Positions 41,884 to 51,658 of a stretch of 64,000 nucleotides of DNA are shown piece after piece. Below the pieces are notes generated by a model, which saw only the letters and a list, made by a program, of their open reading frames with translations, was not told the origin of the DNA and ran no database searches. The position numbers and the translations under genes are program-made. Source of the stretch: an uncultured Flavobacteriaceae bacterium (GTDB lineage: Bacteria; Bacteroidota; Bacteroidia; Flavobacteriales; Flavobacteriaceae); contig CANNGA010000003.1 of NCBI GenBank assembly GCA_947504035.1, positions 62,001-126,000 on the forward strand, read 5' to 3'. Position 1 is the first letter of the stretch. Every line of letters starts with the position of its first letter.

Positions 41884-42704
41884 TGGCAAATAAAAATGTA
41901 AATGAGATGTCTTTTTTAGACCATCTTGAAGAGTTACGTTGGCACCTTATTCGAATTGTAATAGCAATAGTTGTTATTGGAAGTATCGCATTTATATCTA
42001 GTCGATTCATTTTTGATGAGATTATATTTGCGCCCCTAGACATGGGCTTTCCAACCTATGATTTTTTATGTAAAACGGCTAATTTTATTGCTATTGAAAC
42101 AACGTTCTGCAATGATAGTATTCCACTTATTTTGCAAAACAGAACTATGGCGGGTCAGTTTTCTGCCGATATTTGGACTGCAATTCTTGGTGGTTTTATT
42201 CTAGCCTTTCCCTATATCATTTTCGAATTATGGCGTTTTATAAGCCCTGCAATGCATAGTAATGAACGTAAACACTCTAGAGGCTTTATTGTAATTTCCT
42301 CATTCCTGTTTTTCCTTGGTGTTTTATTTGGGTACTATATTATATGTCCGCTTTCTATAAACTTTTTAGCCAATTACAATATTTCTGCTAAAGTTGACAA
42401 TCAAATAGATATTAGCTCTTATATTGGTTTGGTAAGGGCATCTGTATTAGCTTCTGGTCTCATTTTCGAACTGCCTATTATTATATATTTCTTGACTAAA
42501 GTGGGTCTAGTTACTCCAGAATTTTTGAAGACGTATCGAAAATATGCCTTAGTAATTGTATTGATCCTTTCGGCCATTATTACGCCTCCAGATATTGCGA
42601 GTCAAATTATTGTTTCAATTCCAATTTTAGTATTATATCAAGTGAGTATTTATATTTCGAAGTTAGTGGTTAGAGGTCAGCGAAAAAAAGCTGAAATCGG
42701 ATAA
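41883..42704 (+). CDS. tatC: Sec-independent protein translocase TatC
   Basis: Core receptor of the twin-arginine export system. A 273-aa inner-membrane protein with six helices. The N-terminal MSFLDHLEELRWHLIRI is the signal-peptide recognition site of the family; FELWRFISPAMHSNERKHSR and FELPIIIYFLTKVGLVTPEF are further marks. A cysteine-containing insertion (about 58-85: DFLCKTANFIAIETTFCN) in the first periplasmic region is larger than in E. coli TatC. tatA is not in the window. Confidence 0.94.
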   Translation: MANKNVNEMSFLDHLEELRWHLIRIVIAIVVIGSIAFISSRFIFDEIIFAPLDMGFPTYDFLCKTANFIAIETTFCNDSIPLILQNRTMAGQFSADIWTAILGGFILAFPYIIFELWRFISPAMHSNERKHSRGFIVISSFLFFLGVLFGYYIICPLSINFLANYNISAKVDNQIDISSYIGLVRASVLASGLIFELPIIIYFLTKVGLVTPEFLKTYRKYALVIVLILSAIITPPDIASQIIVSIPILVLYQVSIYISKLVVRGQRKKAEIG

Positions 42705-42791
42705 TATAACCCTATAGAAACTTGGTGCATGTCCTGTAAAGACCACTTGTAAACTTAGTAATAATTCATATTTTTTTACGTTATTGCAATT

Positions 42792-43532
42792 ATGATTTTA
42801 AGAGCAGAACATTTAATGAAGTCCTACAATGGACGGAAAGTCGTAAAAGACGTTTCTTTAGAAGTTAATCAAGGAGAAATTGTTGGACTTTTAGGGCCTA
42901 ATGGCGCAGGAAAAACGACTTCATTTTATATGACTGTAGGTTTGGTAAAACCGAATAGTGGCCATATTTTCTTAGATGATACTGAAATCACTAAATTCCC
43001 TATGTACAAAAGAGCTCAGAATGGTATTGGCTATTTAGCCCAAGAAGCGTCTGTGTTTAGGAAATTGAGTATTGAAGATAATATTTTAAGTGTGTTGCAA
43101 CTTACAAAGTTGAGTAAGAAGGAACAGGTCATGAAAATGGAATCTTTAATAGAAGAATTTAGCCTTGGCCATATTCGAAAAAGCAGAGGCGACTTATTAT
43201 CTGGAGGTGAACGTCGTCGTACTGAAATAGCACGTGCCTTAGCTACTGACCCTAGTTTTATACTCCTCGATGAACCTTTTGCGGGTGTGGATCCTGTGGC
43301 TGTAGAAGACATACAACGTATTGTTGCACAGCTTACCAAAAAGAATATTGGTATTCTCATTACCGATCATAACGTACAAGAAACTTTAGCCATTACAGAC
43401 AGAACGTATTTAATGTTTGAAGGTAGTATTCTTAAAGCTGGAGAGCCTGAAGAACTGGCTAATGATGAAATGGTTCGCAAGGTATACTTAGGGCAAAACT
43501 TTGAGCTAAGAAAAAAGAAAATACGAGATTAA
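42792..43532 (+). CDS. lptB: LPS export ABC transporter ATP-binding protein
   Basis: The ATPase of LptB2FG, which extracts lipopolysaccharide from the inner membrane. 246 aa with Walker A G35-P-N-G-A-G-K-T-T43, Q-loop [17 protein letters not shown], signature [15 protein letters not shown], Walker [14 protein letters not shown] and [20 protein letters not shown], all diagnostic of LptB rather than other ABC ATPases. It follows tatC by 87 bases and is probably in the same transcript as kdsD. Confidence 0.95.
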   Translation: MILRAEHLMKSYNGRKVVKDVSLEVNQGEIVGLLGPNGAGKTTSFYMTVGLVKPNSGHIFLDDTEITKFPMYKRAQNGIGYLAQEASVFRKLSIEDNILSVLQLTKLSKKEQVMKMESLIEEFSLGHIRKSRGDLLSGGERRRTEIARALATDPSFILLDEPFAGVDPVAVEDIQRIVAQLTKKNIGILITDHNVQETLAITDRTYLMFEGSILKAGEPEELANDEMVRKVYLGQNFELRKKKIRD

Positions 43533-43707
43533 TAATTCCCTATAAACGTTTTATAGCGTTTGAAATCATTGTACTATAGTCGCACTTTGTATTCTATTTC
43601 AATACGAAAAAAAGTGTAGTTATGACGCTTTTTCAGATATCTCTGCCCACTAAAGAAAGAAGAAGCAGTCTTAATTTGTGTTTTAGTAATTACAACCTAC
43701 ATTAGTA

Positions 43708-44865
43708 TTAGTTAACATTTGCAGCAGCATCTGCTAGTGTTGGAAAGTTCCAAGACAATCCTACTCTACTGATTAAACCAAACTCATTCGCATTGCCATT
43801 ATCCCAAACTATAGGTACAATCCCCTTACTAAGACAGGCTTGTGTGTAATATGAAGCATGTTTTAGACGTTCTGAAGCTATAGCAAGCGTCCCTACACTC
43901 CCCCATTCACCCATCACTACTGGACGATCTTTAGTTATAAACTCTGCTTCTATACGATTCATTAGGGCGTCTACAGCCTGTTTATCGGCATCTGAACCCC
44001 AATCGGGGTCACTACCCTCTAAAGCGAAAGGAAAAGGGAAATATGCATGTAATGAGATGATAACATCTTTATCTTCATTAGGAATTTCAAAGTCATCCCA
44101 AGCTACTTTTAATGTAGAAGCGGCATAGGGCGCTATCATTATTTTTCTTAGCGCATTATTGCCCCCTGTTGCTCTAACAGCATCTAATGCGGTTTGGTAA
44201 TATGTATTTAAAACACGTCTACCTTCTTCTGTTCCCCCAGTCCACTCTTCTGGCGTACCGACATGTCGAGGTTCATTTAAGAGTTCAAAAATTAAATAAT
44301 CACTGTAGTTTTTAAAATGTTCGGCTATTTGAGTCCAAACCCTACTCAGCCTAAGTCTTGTAGTCGCAGCATTGGCCGCTGTAGGAACAATCCATTCGTC
44401 ATCATGGTGGCTATTAATTATCACATACATACCTTTTTCTATGGCGTGTTGTACAATGCTATTAATTCTTGAAAGGTAGGCACTTTGAATTTCAAAACCT
44501 GGGGCGTCTCCCATATTATATCCCCAAGTTATGGGTAATCGCAAGGTTCTAAAGCCCCGGTTGTAAACAGCATCTACTAGCGCTGTTGTTGGCAAAGGAT
44601 TTCCCCATAGGGTTTTATCACTACTTCTAACATCAAAAGAATTTCCTAGGTTCCAACCTGGTTTCATATCGGCAACCAAAGCCTTTGCTGTAATGTTTCG
44701 AATCACACCAATATCTTGTAACGCTTCAGGTGCTTCGCCCTCAGGTACCTCGTCTTCACGTTCAATTTTCTCAATACCATCAGCATCGTCTGTATCTGAA
44801 GTCGAACAACTGTACATTACTAAAAACAATACGAGTAGGCCTGTTAATCGTGATATGTGTTTCAT
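43708..44865 (-). CDS. Glycoside hydrolase family 5 lipoprotein (cellulase-like)
   Basis: A 385-aa lipoprotein: signal ending LVMYSC (Cys about residue 20), an acidic linker, then a GH5 TIM barrel. The acid/base is E198 in FELLNEPRHVG and the nucleophile is E320 in PVVMGEWGSVG. Other marks are GWNLGNSFDVR and RGFRTLRLPITWGYN at the start of the barrel and IINSHHDDEW. Activity on beta-1,4-glucans or mannans is likely from the family. It is a lone gene: no SusC/SusD pair lies near, so it is not part of a polysaccharide utilisation locus here. Confidence 0.92.
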   Translation of the reverse strand: MKHISRLTGLLVLFLVMYSCSTSDTDDADGIEKIEREDEVPEGEAPEALQDIGVIRNITAKALVADMKPGWNLGNSFDVRSSDKTLWGNPLPTTALVDAVYNRGFRTLRLPITWGYNMGDAPGFEIQSAYLSRINSIVQHAIEKGMYVIINSHHDDEWIVPTAANAATTRLRLSRVWTQIAEHFKNYSDYLIFELLNEPRHVGTPEEWTGGTEEGRRVLNTYYQTALDAVRATGGNNALRKIMIAPYAASTLKVAWDDFEIPNEDKDVIISLHAYFPFPFALEGSDPDWGSDADKQAVDALMNRIEAEFITKDRPVVMGEWGSVGTLAIASERLKHASYYTQACLSKGIVPIVWDNGNANEFGLISRVGLSWNFPTLADAAANVN

Positions 44866-44995
44866 AGTTCGGCAATTTTAAATAGGGCATTCCCTCTAAA
44901 TTTACCACTATTTTAGCAATTACACGAATTTTAACCTTTTGAATTTCAAAAAATTAGACACTTATAACCTTTACACAGTTTCTAAAATCTAAGGC

Positions 44996-45823
44996 TTAAA
45001 GCTCCTTTTGACCTGTAGTTTTGGTTTTACTTTGTTCTAACAATAATTTTTTCTGATAGCGCCCTTGTACAACATCGACAACCACTAAAACTGCAATTAC
45101 AAAATAAAATGTGGTCTTACTCATCGGTACAATTTCGTTACCAAATATTTTCAAGTGGGCTAGATGTCCACCTTCAGTGATAAGCATAATACCAACAATA
45201 AAAAGGATAAAAAGTCCCAATACTTCGTACATTCTATTTTTTGCCAAAAACACAGATATTCTATCAGCAAGAAACAACATTAACAGCCCACTAATTACGA
45301 TGGCAATGGCCATTATAATAAACGCTGTAGTTTCGCTTTCTATAGAACTGGTAAGTCCTATCGCTGCCAGAATAGAATCGAAAGAAAATACCAAATTCAT
45401 TAAAACGATACTTACAACTACCGCATTAGAGGACTTTGATCTCGAATTTTCTTCGCCTTCAACATCATGCGATAAATCTCCTAGAGAAATCATATGCCAG
45501 ATTTCTTTTATAGCAGTATAGATGATAAATCCACCACCTACTAAAACAATTATGCTGTGTCCATTAAAAGCAAACTTTAAAACATCATCTATTCCTCCTG
45601 TTAAGAATGAAAAAGGCTCTTGAAACAAATCAATAATAGATACTAAGACAAACAACAACACAATACGCAAGCCTATGGCGATAAGTATACCTACTTTTCT
45701 AACGCGTTTTCTATCTTCTACAGGTGCTTTTTTACTTTCTAAAGAAATGTATAAAAGATTATCGAAACCTAATACAGCTTGTAAAAGCACTAACATTATT
45801 AATGTAAAAATATTTTCTAACAT
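44996..45823 (-). CDS. TerC family integral membrane protein
   Basis: A 275-aa protein with about seven helices. VLLQAVLGFDNLLYISLESK near the N-terminus and VVVSIVLMNLVFSFDSILAA mid-protein carry the conserved Asp residues in membrane segments (FDN and FDS) of TerC proteins, linked to metal ion homeostasis, notably manganese export, and tellurite resistance. It starts 10 bases after the stop of pssA on the same strand. Confidence 0.92.
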   Translation of the reverse strand: MLENIFTLIMLVLLQAVLGFDNLLYISLESKKAPVEDRKRVRKVGILIAIGLRIVLLFVLVSIIDLFQEPFSFLTGGIDDVLKFAFNGHSIIVLVGGGFIIYTAIKEIWHMISLGDLSHDVEGEENSRSKSSNAVVVSIVLMNLVFSFDSILAAIGLTSSIESETTAFIIMAIAIVISGLLMLFLADRISVFLAKNRMYEVLGLFILFIVGIMLITEGGHLAHLKIFGNEIVPMSKTTFYFVIAVLVVVDVVQGRYQKKLLLEQSKTKTTGQKEL

Positions 45824-45832
45824 GATCTTGTT

Positions 45833-46591
45833 TTATTTAGTTTTAATAGTGTCTATAACAGACATTAATATATAGATTATAATGATGAGAGGAATGGCCG
45901 CAAAATGTAATATTACAAGTAATACCAAACACAGTATGATGAATATATATCGTGTTGCATTGGCTTTAAAGCTAAAATCCTTAAATTTTAAAGCGAACAA
46001 TTTTACCTTGGCGTTTAAGATCCAACAACTAAACCCTGTTAATAGCACTAAGAACCACGTGTTTAAAATAACGGCATTAATAGCATCATTGTTTTGGTAC
46101 TCTAAGATGAGAGGTAATGCTAAAATTAAAAGGGCATTGGCAGGTGTGGGTAATCCTTTAAAAAAGGTTTGCTGATCGGTATCTATATTAAACTTAGCAA
46201 GCCTATAAGCAGATGCTAGTGTTATTAATAGCCCTAATAAAGGCACTGCTGTATTTGTAATGCTATACCCCGATTGCTGTCCTAAAATATTAGCCTGTGT
46301 TTCCCAAGTTATTCCTGTAGCATCTGTTACGCTTAGGCTTAATAATTTAAACATAATAATACCTGGCACTAAGCCACTAGTAACCATATCTGCAAGAGAA
46401 TCTAATTGCAAACCTAAGTCGCTTTGTACGTTTAATTTTCGCGCTGCAAAACCATCAAAAAAATCGAAGAATATTCCTGAGAAAACGAAGCATGCAGCTG
46501 CAACAAAAGCATTATTTACAGCAGCGAGTACGGCAATGCACCCACAAAATAAATTGAGTAAGGTTAATGCATTAGGAATGTGTGTCTTCAT
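45833..46591 (-). CDS. pssA: CDP-diacylglycerol-serine O-phosphatidyltransferase
   Basis: Makes phosphatidylserine, the precursor of phosphatidylethanolamine, from CDP-diacylglycerol and serine. 252 aa, membrane-embedded. The CDP-alcohol phosphatidyltransferase motif is complete: D-G-x2-A-R-x8-G-x3-D-x3-D in FFDGFAARKLNVQSDLGLQL followed by DSLAD. The N-terminal IPNALTLLNLFCGCIAVLAA is typical. ATG at 46591 is preferred; ten more codons are open upstream. It shares a strand with terC and is divergent from the PorV-like gene. Confidence 0.93.
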   Translation of the reverse strand: MKTHIPNALTLLNLFCGCIAVLAAVNNAFVAAACFVFSGIFFDFFDGFAARKLNVQSDLGLQLDSLADMVTSGLVPGIIMFKLLSLSVTDATGITWETQANILGQQSGYSITNTAVPLLGLLITLASAYRLAKFNIDTDQQTFFKGLPTPANALLILALPLILEYQNNDAINAVILNTWFLVLLTGFSCWILNAKVKLFALKFKDFSFKANATRYIFIILCLVLLVILHFAAIPLIIIIYILMSVIDTIKTK

Positions 46592-46779
46592 CAAAAAAAT
46601 TTTGGTAAAAATAAAAAACAATTTGTCTTATGCGCTATTAATAGATAATATCTCTTTTTTTTGTCGCATTTCAAACAATATGTGCCCTCTATTACCGTTA
46701 TAACTGCATGTAATGTGCTATGGTTTTACCTCAAAATGCTATGAAAAAAGACCTATTATGTGCATCTTTGTAAAAAAAA

Positions 46780-47856
46780 TTGCGATTGAGACTATATATA
46801 TTTACTTTTTTAAGTGTAATCTCGCTCTCCTCATTTAGTCAAGCTGCTAGAAAATATTCTAATGAATTTTTGAATATTGGGGTAGATGCTGCGGCACTAG
46901 GTATGAGCAGTGCTGTTACAGCACATACCAGCGATGTAAACTCTGGCTATTGGAACCCTGCAGGTTTAGTGCATGTAGAAGACAGCCAATTAGCACTTAT
47001 GCACTCTAGCTATTTTGCCAATATTGCTAATTATGACTATGCGGCGTTCGCAAAACCTTTAGATGATAGAAGCGTTATCGGTATCTCTCTAATTCGTTTT
47101 GCTGTGGACGACATTTTAAACACCACGCAACTTATAGATTCCCAAGGCAACATTAACTTCGATCGTATTAGTTTGTTTTCTACAGCCGATTATGGACTTA
47201 CATTTTCTTATGCCAGAAAATTACCTCTTGATGGTTTAAACTATGGTGTAAATGCAAAAGTAATAAGACGTATTATTGGTGATTTTGCATCGGCTTGGGG
47301 TGTTGGGTTAGATTTTGGAATTCAATTTGAATCTGGTAATAATTGGAAATTTGGTGTTATGGCCAGAGATATTACAACAACGTATAATTCTTGGTCTATC
47401 AACGAAGAAGCATTCGAAACGATACGAAACGCTGTTGAGGGGCAAAACCAAGATTTACCTGAAACTACAGAAATTACCATTCCTAAATTACAAGTAGGCA
47501 TCTCTAAACTTATCGAGTTTCATTACGACTATACGCTTTTAGCTTCTGCCAATTTAAATGTTCGTTTTTCTGAAAACAATGATATTGTGTCTACCTCTTT
47601 TGCCAGTGTTAATCCTGCTGCTGGTTTTGAATTTGCATACAACAGTCTCGTATACCTTAGGGGTGGTGTTGGTAATTTTCAAAATGAATTGCAGATAGAC
47701 AATTCTGAGCAGTTAACCTTTCAACCTAGTTTAGGTTTAGGGTTTAAGTACAAGGGTATTCATGTTGATTATGCGTTTACCGATATTGGAGACCAAAGTA
47801 TAGCTCTATATTCTAATGTTTTTTCCTTAAAACTCGATTTTAGTATTTTTAGATAG
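46780..47856 (+). CDS. PorV/PorQ-like outer-membrane protein of the type IX secretion family
   Basis: A 358-aa protein with a signal peptide (about 1-20, ending FSQA) and a FadL/PorV-like barrel. EFLNIGVDAAALGMSSAVTA followed by NSGYWNPAGLVHVEDSQLAL is the hallmark of the PorV/PorQ group, to which the shuttle protein PorV of T9SS belongs. I take it as the PorV2 type rather than PorV itself (length, sequence and neighbours), but cannot tell for sure. The start is TTG at 46780. The next gene is the Lnb-like protein after 131 bases. Confidence 0.8.
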   Translation: MRLRLYIFTFLSVISLSSFSQAARKYSNEFLNIGVDAAALGMSSAVTAHTSDVNSGYWNPAGLVHVEDSQLALMHSSYFANIANYDYAAFAKPLDDRSVIGISLIRFAVDDILNTTQLIDSQGNINFDRISLFSTADYGLTFSYARKLPLDGLNYGVNAKVIRRIIGDFASAWGVGLDFGIQFESGNNWKFGVMARDITTTYNSWSINEEAFETIRNAVEGQNQDLPETTEITIPKLQVGISKLIEFHYDYTLLASANLNVRFSENNDIVSTSFASVNPAAGFEFAYNSLVYLRGGVGNFQNELQIDNSEQLTFQPSLGLGFKYKGIHVDYAFTDIGDQSIALYSNVFSLKLDFSIFR

Positions 47857-47987
47857 TCTTAGTACGCACCTAATGCTTCGTAAAAACGTCTAGCACTTTT
47901 CTATGGCTATAGAATAAGGCTTTAGCGTTTATGCGTTATTCATAAAAAAACACTATTTTCACCTCTACACAAAACGCAAAAACTAAT

Positions 47988-49166
47988 TTGATGCGATTAC
48001 GAGTTACCCTTCTTATAGTTTTCCTTTGTTTGACGCAAGCTTACGCACAAACCCTTTCTCCTAAAGCAGAAATAAGCGTTTTAACAGTAGGTCCCGGCAA
48101 TTCTTTAAATGACGCCTTTGGCCATAGTGCCTTTAGAGTTAAAGATCCCCATTTAGGTATAGATGTCGTATACGGGTATGGCGCTTACGATTTTGACACT
48201 CCTAATTTCTACTTAAAATTTACACAAGGCAAATTAAACTATATGATGAGTAAGACGGACTTTAGTCGGTTTTATCGCATTTATGCCTATTACAATAGAA
48301 GTATTAACGCGCAAACACTAAACCTTGATCCTTCTCAAAAACAAACGCTTTATAACTTTTTAATTTCCAATTACAAACCAGAAAACAGGGCCTATCTGTA
48401 CGATTTCTTTTTTGATAATTGTGCGACTAGAATTAAAGATGTTTTAGCGACAGTAAGTCACAATTCTATAAATTTCAATCCGCCTAACACGTATAAGGAT
48501 GCTACTTTTAGAACTTTAATTCAAAACAATTTAAGTCAAAATTCTTGGGGCAGCGTGGGTATAGACATCGCCTTAGGTGCAGTAATTGATACCATGGCAT
48601 CTCCAGAGGAGCATATGTTTTTACCTGAAAATATTTATGCCTTTTTTAAAAACACAACCTTTGGTGCTACTAAAGCACCACTAATTACATCTAGTACCTC
48701 ACTTCTTGAAGCCAAACCTGCTAAAAGCGAATTACATTTTTTATTGAGGCCTTTTTTTATACTAAGCCTCTTAGCGTTTCTTATTCTATTTATAACTTAC
48801 AGAGATTATCAATATTATAAAAGAACAAAATTATTAGATGGTATTATCTTCCTAGTTACAGGAATTACTGGGGTGGTTATTTTATTACTTTGGTTTGCGA
48901 CAGACCATGAAGCGACTCATAACAACTATAACGTACTATGGGCTAATGCTTTAAATATACTGTCATTATTTCAAATCTCTAAAGCAAAAGTAAGTCCTTG
49001 GTTTCCGCGTTATTTAAAATTTAATTTAATACTATTAGCGCTGTTGGCCTTTCATTGGATAAGCGGTGTACAAGTTTTTGCTACGGCTTTAGCGCCTCTA
49101 TTCCTAGCTCTAGCTATTCGTTATGCGTACCTAACAAAATACTTTAGCAACACTACTGTCCTCTAA
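47988..49166 (+). CDS. DUF4105 protein, Lnb-like lipoprotein N-acyltransferase candidate
   Basis: A 392-aa protein with a signal peptide (about 1-21, ending AYAQ). The N-terminal periplasmic domain has VGPGNSLNDAFGHSAFRVKD and YDFFFDNCATRIKDVL, with a conserved His and Cys that fit a cysteine-type hydrolase/transferase. After it, four to five membrane helices (about 255-392). This layout is that of DUF4105, which includes Lnb, described as a lipoprotein N-acyltransferase in Bacteroides. The assignment to that activity is by family only. Its end overlaps the convergent sugar transferase gene by 14 bases. Confidence 0.8.
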   Translation: MMRLRVTLLIVFLCLTQAYAQTLSPKAEISVLTVGPGNSLNDAFGHSAFRVKDPHLGIDVVYGYGAYDFDTPNFYLKFTQGKLNYMMSKTDFSRFYRIYAYYNRSINAQTLNLDPSQKQTLYNFLISNYKPENRAYLYDFFFDNCATRIKDVLATVSHNSINFNPPNTYKDATFRTLIQNNLSQNSWGSVGIDIALGAVIDTMASPEEHMFLPENIYAFFKNTTFGATKAPLITSSTSLLEAKPAKSELHFLLRPFFILSLLAFLILFITYRDYQYYKRTKLLDGIIFLVTGITGVVILLLWFATDHEATHNNYNVLWANALNILSLFQISKAKVSPWFPRYLKFNLILLALLAFHWISGVQVFATALAPLFLALAIRYAYLTKYFSNTTVL

Positions 49167-50544
49167 AAAAGATAACTGTGCTTAATGTTTTTACTAAAAT
49201 ATTCACATCTAGAGCAAAACTACGGTGTTTTATATAATACAAATCATGCTGTAACTTTAACAAACTATCATCTACAGAAGATCCGTAACGTGTTTTTACT
49301 TGTGCCCAACCTGTTAATCCGGGTTTAATGATGTGGCGCGTTTCATAAAAAGGCAATACCTCAGACAATTCTTTTACAAAATAAGGACGTTCAGGCCTTG
49401 GCCCTATTAAACTCATCTCGCCTTTTAAAACATTAATAAACTGAGGCATTTCATCTATTCGTGAACTTCTCATAAATTTGCCAAAAGGTGTTATTCTAGA
49501 ATCGTTCTTTTCTGCCCATACAGCTCCATTTTTTTCGGCATCGGTGACCATTGTTCTGTATTTTATAATTTTAAATACCTTTCCGTTTTTACCAATACGT
49601 TCTTGGACATAAAATAAAGGCCCTCTATTGCCCAGTAGATTACCTAAAAGTATAAATGGAACAAATAGCACACTAAATACTCCTCCCAGTACAGAAATTA
49701 AAATATCAAAAAGCCTATAAAAAAACAGGTACATTTTATTTTGGTTAGTCCTACTAAAGGGAAAATACTTGTAAAAATCCTTACCTACAAATTGTACAGG
49801 TATCCGCTGTGTTAATTCTTCATAAACCTGAGTGTACTCCTTTATAGGGATACCGCGTTCTAACAGTGTTATAAGATCTTTATAGAGTGTAGGCGTTATA
49901 TTTTCAGAATTGTAACTCGCGATTACAACTTCGGAGACGTTTTCATCTTTAATAACTTTAAAAATGTGCTTAGGCTGATACTCTACGACATCTTTATGAT
50001 TTAATTTCTCTCCCTTTTTAAGCTCACAATTAATGAACCCCATAACTTTATAATTAGGATCTGCATCTTTAAAAGTTTCTATTATTGCTCTAATATTTGA
50101 AGTCTCACCAACCAGTAGTACCTTCTTATAAAAACGCGGCGAGAATATAAAATGCGTATACGCAAATCGCCATATAAGTATTGCTACGAATACAGATAGA
50201 AAAAAATAGACAATTTGAAGTCTATTAGCGGGTAATACAGGAGTTAAATATGGGGTTAACATATAAAACAGTACCGTTGCCGAAGACGTGAGTAATACAT
50301 TAATCCATACTTTATCAAATTTACTTGACTTTTGTAAATCGTACAATTCGAAAATAGATCCAAAAATAGAAATGTAAAGTATTAGCACTAATATCCATGT
50401 GCAATTTTCTTGAGTAATGTAAAAATAACTAAACTCAAAAAGGTGTCCCACAACATATAATACCATCAGAACAAACAAGATATCAACTATTCTTAAAAGC
50501 ACTTTTCGTTCTGATATATTGAAATGTATAGAGCTTTTAGGCAT
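49153..50544 (-). CDS. Polyprenyl glycosyl-phosphotransferase (initiating sugar transferase)
   Basis: Starts a repeat unit by moving a sugar-1-phosphate from UDP-sugar to undecaprenyl phosphate. A 463-aa WbaP/WcaJ-like protein: four helices, a CoA-binding-like cytosolic domain (VLLVGETSNIRAIIETF), a reentrant helix, then the catalytic domain with FKIIKYRTMVTDAEKNGAVW, SRIDEMPQFINVLKGEMSLI, GPRPERPYFVKEL and the end GLTGWAQVKTRYGSSVDDSL. The last gene of the minus-strand capsule locus. Confidence 0.94.
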   Translation of the reverse strand: MPKSSIHFNISERKVLLRIVDILFVLMVLYVVGHLFEFSYFYITQENCTWILVLILYISIFGSIFELYDLQKSSKFDKVWINVLLTSSATVLFYMLTPYLTPVLPANRLQIVYFFLSVFVAILIWRFAYTHFIFSPRFYKKVLLVGETSNIRAIIETFKDADPNYKVMGFINCELKKGEKLNHKDVVEYQPKHIFKVIKDENVSEVVIASYNSENITPTLYKDLITLLERGIPIKEYTQVYEELTQRIPVQFVGKDFYKYFPFSRTNQNKMYLFFYRLFDILISVLGGVFSVLFVPFILLGNLLGNRGPLFYVQERIGKNGKVFKIIKYRTMVTDAEKNGAVWAEKNDSRITPFGKFMRSSRIDEMPQFINVLKGEMSLIGPRPERPYFVKELSEVLPFYETRHIIKPGLTGWAQVKTRYGSSVDDSLLKLQHDLYYIKHRSFALDVNILVKTLSTVIFFRGQ

Positions 50545-50607
50545 CTTGGTTTTGAGTTAAGTTATATGGGCATTCAAATATAACAAGTAAATTTTTATTT
50601 ACAAGTA

Positions 50608-51621
50608 TTAAGACAATACAGATCGCCATTTTTCCTTGACAGTATCCCAATCGAAGGCTTCTACTTTTCGCCTCGCCTTTTTTACCATAGTGTGTAACGA
50701 GGCTTGATTCTGAGTCAATTTTAATATCGCAATTTTAAAGGCCTCTACATTATTAGAGGGTACTAAAAGCCCATCTGTACCATCATTGATTAGAAAGGGA
50801 ATACCTCCTACATCTGTAGATATTACAGGTAAGCCTAATGCCATGGCTTCTACAACGCTTACAGGTGTATTATCTATTGTTGTTGTATTGATAAATACAT
50901 TAAAATCTTCTGCTTTTTTATGCCATTGCGTTTTAGTTAATTTCCCTGTAAATTCAACAGGTACTCCTAATGATGCTGCAAGCGCTTTTGTACTTAGCAT
51001 ACTCCCATCATTATCTGGTCCTATCATACATAAACGCGCATCTATATGTACTTCTTTTAATGCCTTTACTAATTTAACGGCTAACTGCGGGTTATACATA
51101 TTTGAAAACGATCTTACCCATAATAGTTTTATATCATCTATTTGACGAGGTTTAAAACTGTAATTTTTAATTTCAATGCTGTTCGGTATGTATTCTAAAT
51201 TAGAATAACCCAAATCTTTAAATCGCGACATTAAATAATGGGATGGCGCGACATTAACATAAGCATTACTAAAAATACGGCGCGAGTATTTAGGTGATTT
51301 TAGTAAACGCTCTGGTAAATTACCTCCGTGTAGAATAGGAATGTATTTGATATGGCACCTATAGCACAGCCTACTTACCAGATAAGCGTAATAGAAATTT
51401 AACGTGCTATAAGTATCAATTAATACATAATCTACAGTTTTTCTATGTTTAAATACCGTAAAAAGCATATCTAAACATCGTAGTAGTACATTTTTGTAAC
51501 TAGAAGCATAAGAGAGGGTAAACCCTGTGTCCTCTAGCTGTTTCCCTAAAGTATCTATGGTCGTCTGTGTTTTATGCTTTTGCGCTAACCGGTTCCCTAT
51601 GTAAACAAGATGTTTCATCAA
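50608..51621 (-). CDS. Glycosyltransferase family 4
   Basis: 337 aa, GT-B fold. The N-terminal domain starts LVYIGNRLAQKHKTQTTIDT. The C-terminal donor-binding part has IKLLWVRSFSNMYNPQLAVK and VVEAMALGLPVISTDVGGIP, the E-x7-E type segment of GT4. Sugar donor unknown. Cytosolic or peripheral membrane. 63 bases separate it from the sugar transferase gene. Confidence 0.88.
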   Translation of the reverse strand: MMKHLVYIGNRLAQKHKTQTTIDTLGKQLEDTGFTLSYASSYKNVLLRCLDMLFTVFKHRKTVDYVLIDTYSTLNFYYAYLVSRLCYRCHIKYIPILHGGNLPERLLKSPKYSRRIFSNAYVNVAPSHYLMSRFKDLGYSNLEYIPNSIEIKNYSFKPRQIDDIKLLWVRSFSNMYNPQLAVKLVKALKEVHIDARLCMIGPDNDGSMLSTKALAASLGVPVEFTGKLTKTQWHKKAEDFNVFINTTTIDNTPVSVVEAMALGLPVISTDVGGIPFLINDGTDGLLVPSNNVEAFKIAILKLTQNQASLHTMVKKARRKVEAFDWDTVKEKWRSVLS

Positions 51622-51658
51622 AATACACTTTGGTTATAGTCTCTTAAATTAGGTTTCT

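Noticed and set aside
43708-44865. Polysaccharide utilisation locus around the GH5 gene
   Set aside because: No SusC/SusD, sulfatase or further hydrolase genes lie nearby.
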